Source of the DNA: Actinobacteria bacterium RBG_16_64_13
GTDB taxonomy: Bacteria > Actinomycetota > Thermoleophilia > RBG-16-64-13
Direction: 5' to 3'
NCBI GenBank assembly: GCA_001768675.1
Contig: MELN01000040.1
Coordinates: 83,870 to 98,815 of the forward strand
DNA: 14,946 bases
Position numbers and translations under genes: made by a program. Of this stretch, positions 14,158 to 14,946 are shown one piece after another. Each line of letters starts with the position of its first letter. Within the stretch, counting starts at the first letter, position 1. The notes under the pieces were generated by a model that made no database searches, had not been told where the DNA came from, and was given only the letters and a program-made list of their open reading frames with translations.

Positions 14158-14946
14158 CTAGGCGGGGAGACCCTTGAGCCTGCCCTTGCTGATCGCCCAG
14201 AAGTCGTCGATTGCTACGTAGTAGTCCAACTTGCGTCCCTCAGCCTGTTCCCGCTCGGCCACCTTCTGCCGGTGGAAGTCCTTGATATCCTCGGGGATGG
14301 GCAGATTGCCGAACTCGAGATACCGGCAGGCGCCCGTCTTGTCGCGGATGCCGAGCACCTTGTCCTGGGCGTGGATGTTGATGGACATCGGCGAGTCGAG
14401 CACGCCCGCCTCCACCGCCTTCACGGTGCCGACGGCTATGTCGCCCGCTCCCAACTCGATCACCTTGTCCAGGATGGCGGTGACTTCCGCGGTGCACACC
14501 TGCTCTTCCTGGCGGATGGCTTCGTTGTCGACCTCGAACTCCTGGTCGCGCAGCACCCCGAAGATCCATTGAGCGGCCAGGTAGCTCTGGCGGTGCGAAT
14601 CCACGCTGGGCACGCCCGCCGCCTCGTCCACGGTCTTGACCGAACAGACGTCAAGCCGCCCAAGTGTGGCGGTCATCGCCGTGTAGCCGATGTAGCCGAA
14701 TGCGCTCCCCAAGTCCTGCGGGAAGGGGAAGAGGGGCGACTGACTCCCGAACACCCCGGGGATCATCACGTCGGTGTACCCGAACTTGTCCAGGTATTGC
14801 CGCAGAAGCTTGGGCAGCACCCTCATGTCGGCCAGGTCCTGGTGCAGGCAGCCCTGCATGTTCACCTGGGGAAAGACGCTCTTCACGCCCTGCTCGGCCG
14901 AGATCAACGCCTCGATGATCTGCGTGGCCATATTGACGCTCATGGG
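14158..14946 (-). CDS. Glutamate (methylaspartate) mutase epsilon-subunit homologue, 5' end outside window
   Basis: The visible 262 residues correspond to the C-terminal half of the roughly 480-residue epsilon (E) subunit of coenzyme-B12-dependent glutamate mutase; the N-terminus lies beyond the right edge. Matches to recalled GlmE include EALISAEQGVK, VKTVDEAAG (GlmE VKTPHEAIG; Lys and Glu of the adenosyl-ribose contacts kept, codons at 14635-14637 and 14623-14625), ELGAGDIAVGTVKAVEAGV, CRYLEFGNLPIPEDIK and the terminal AIDDFWAISKGRLKG. The family interconverts glutamate and 3-methylaspartate with a separate B12-binding sigma subunit, not seen here. Two segments differ clearly from GlmE (QVNMQGCLHQD and VFGSQSPLFPFPQD), so another substrate is possible. 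The substrate-binding arginines lie in the missing half. The gene ends 140 bp before livK. Confidence 0.85.
   Translation of the reverse strand, partial: PMSVNMATQIIEALISAEQGVKSVFPQVNMQGCLHQDLADMRVLPKLLRQYLDKFGYTDVMIPGVFGSQSPLFPFPQDLGSAFGYIGYTAMTATLGRLDVCSVKTVDEAAGVPSVDSHRQSYLAAQWIFGVLRDQEFEVDNEAIRQEEQVCTAEVTAILDKVIELGAGDIAVGTVKAVEAGVLDSPMSINIHAQDKVLGIRDKTGACRYLEFGNLPIPEDIKDFHRQKVAEREQAEGRKLDYYVAIDDFWAISKGRLKGLPA

Noticed and set aside
14152..14166. Short hairpin CCCGCC-CTA-GGCGGG over the stop codon of the mutase-like gene as a terminator
   Set aside because: Only a 6-bp stem with a 3-base loop and no T-run after it; it also includes coding bases.

Overview
The window reads as a single, almost gap-free, co-oriented block. 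Every gene I can support lies on the minus strand, so transcription runs from the right edge to the left edge. The DNA is GC-rich. The solute-binding lipoprotein has a Thr-rich linker behind its lipobox, a style common in Actinobacteria. Fe-S/flavin redox subunits and a coenzyme-B12 mutase homologue suggest an anaerobe or facultative anaerobe. My best guess is a deep-branching or anaerobic actinobacterium; this is inference and there is no rRNA or marker gene to test it.

Layout in transcription order. (1) Right edge: the C-terminal part of a glutamate (methylaspartate) mutase epsilon-subunit homologue. (2) A full branched-chain-amino-acid-type (HAAT) ABC importer in the order livK-livH-livM-livG-livF, with a very strong hairpin between livK and livH. 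(3) A 204-bp gap holding a 159-bp foldback, MITE-like element with terminal inverted repeats. (4) A catabolic-looking run: an aldo/keto reductase, a small ABM-domain protein, a LigM/GcvT-family tetrahydrofolate-dependent demethylase homologue, and an NAD-type SDR. (5) A redox module: a NuoF-like flavin/Fe-S subunit, a NuoG-N-terminus/GltD fusion with many Fe-S cysteines, and a FAD_binding_2 flavoprotein resembling 3-ketosteroid dehydrogenases. (6) Left edge: a second SDR, cut by the window, probably NADP-type.

Tight spacing (two ATGA overlaps in the redox module, short gaps elsewhere, overlapping livH/livM/livG/livF) says that most of these genes are co-expressed. A plausible whole-locus reading is as follows. 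An organic acid or aromatic/alicyclic compound is imported by the Liv-type transporter. It is processed by oxidoreductases and an O- or N-demethylase that would pass a methyl group to tetrahydrofolate. A NuoF/GltD-type complex would exchange electrons between pyridine nucleotides, Fe-S carriers and the flavoprotein. The substrate cannot be named from sequence.

The most unusual parts are the NuoF-GltD pair (reminiscent of Sporomusa-type Nfn but without a NuoE-like subunit here and with an altered NADH/FMN pocket), its coupling to a KstD-like flavoprotein and a LigM-like demethylase, the foldback element and the livK-livH hairpin. I saw no tRNA, rRNA, CRISPR array or transposase gene.
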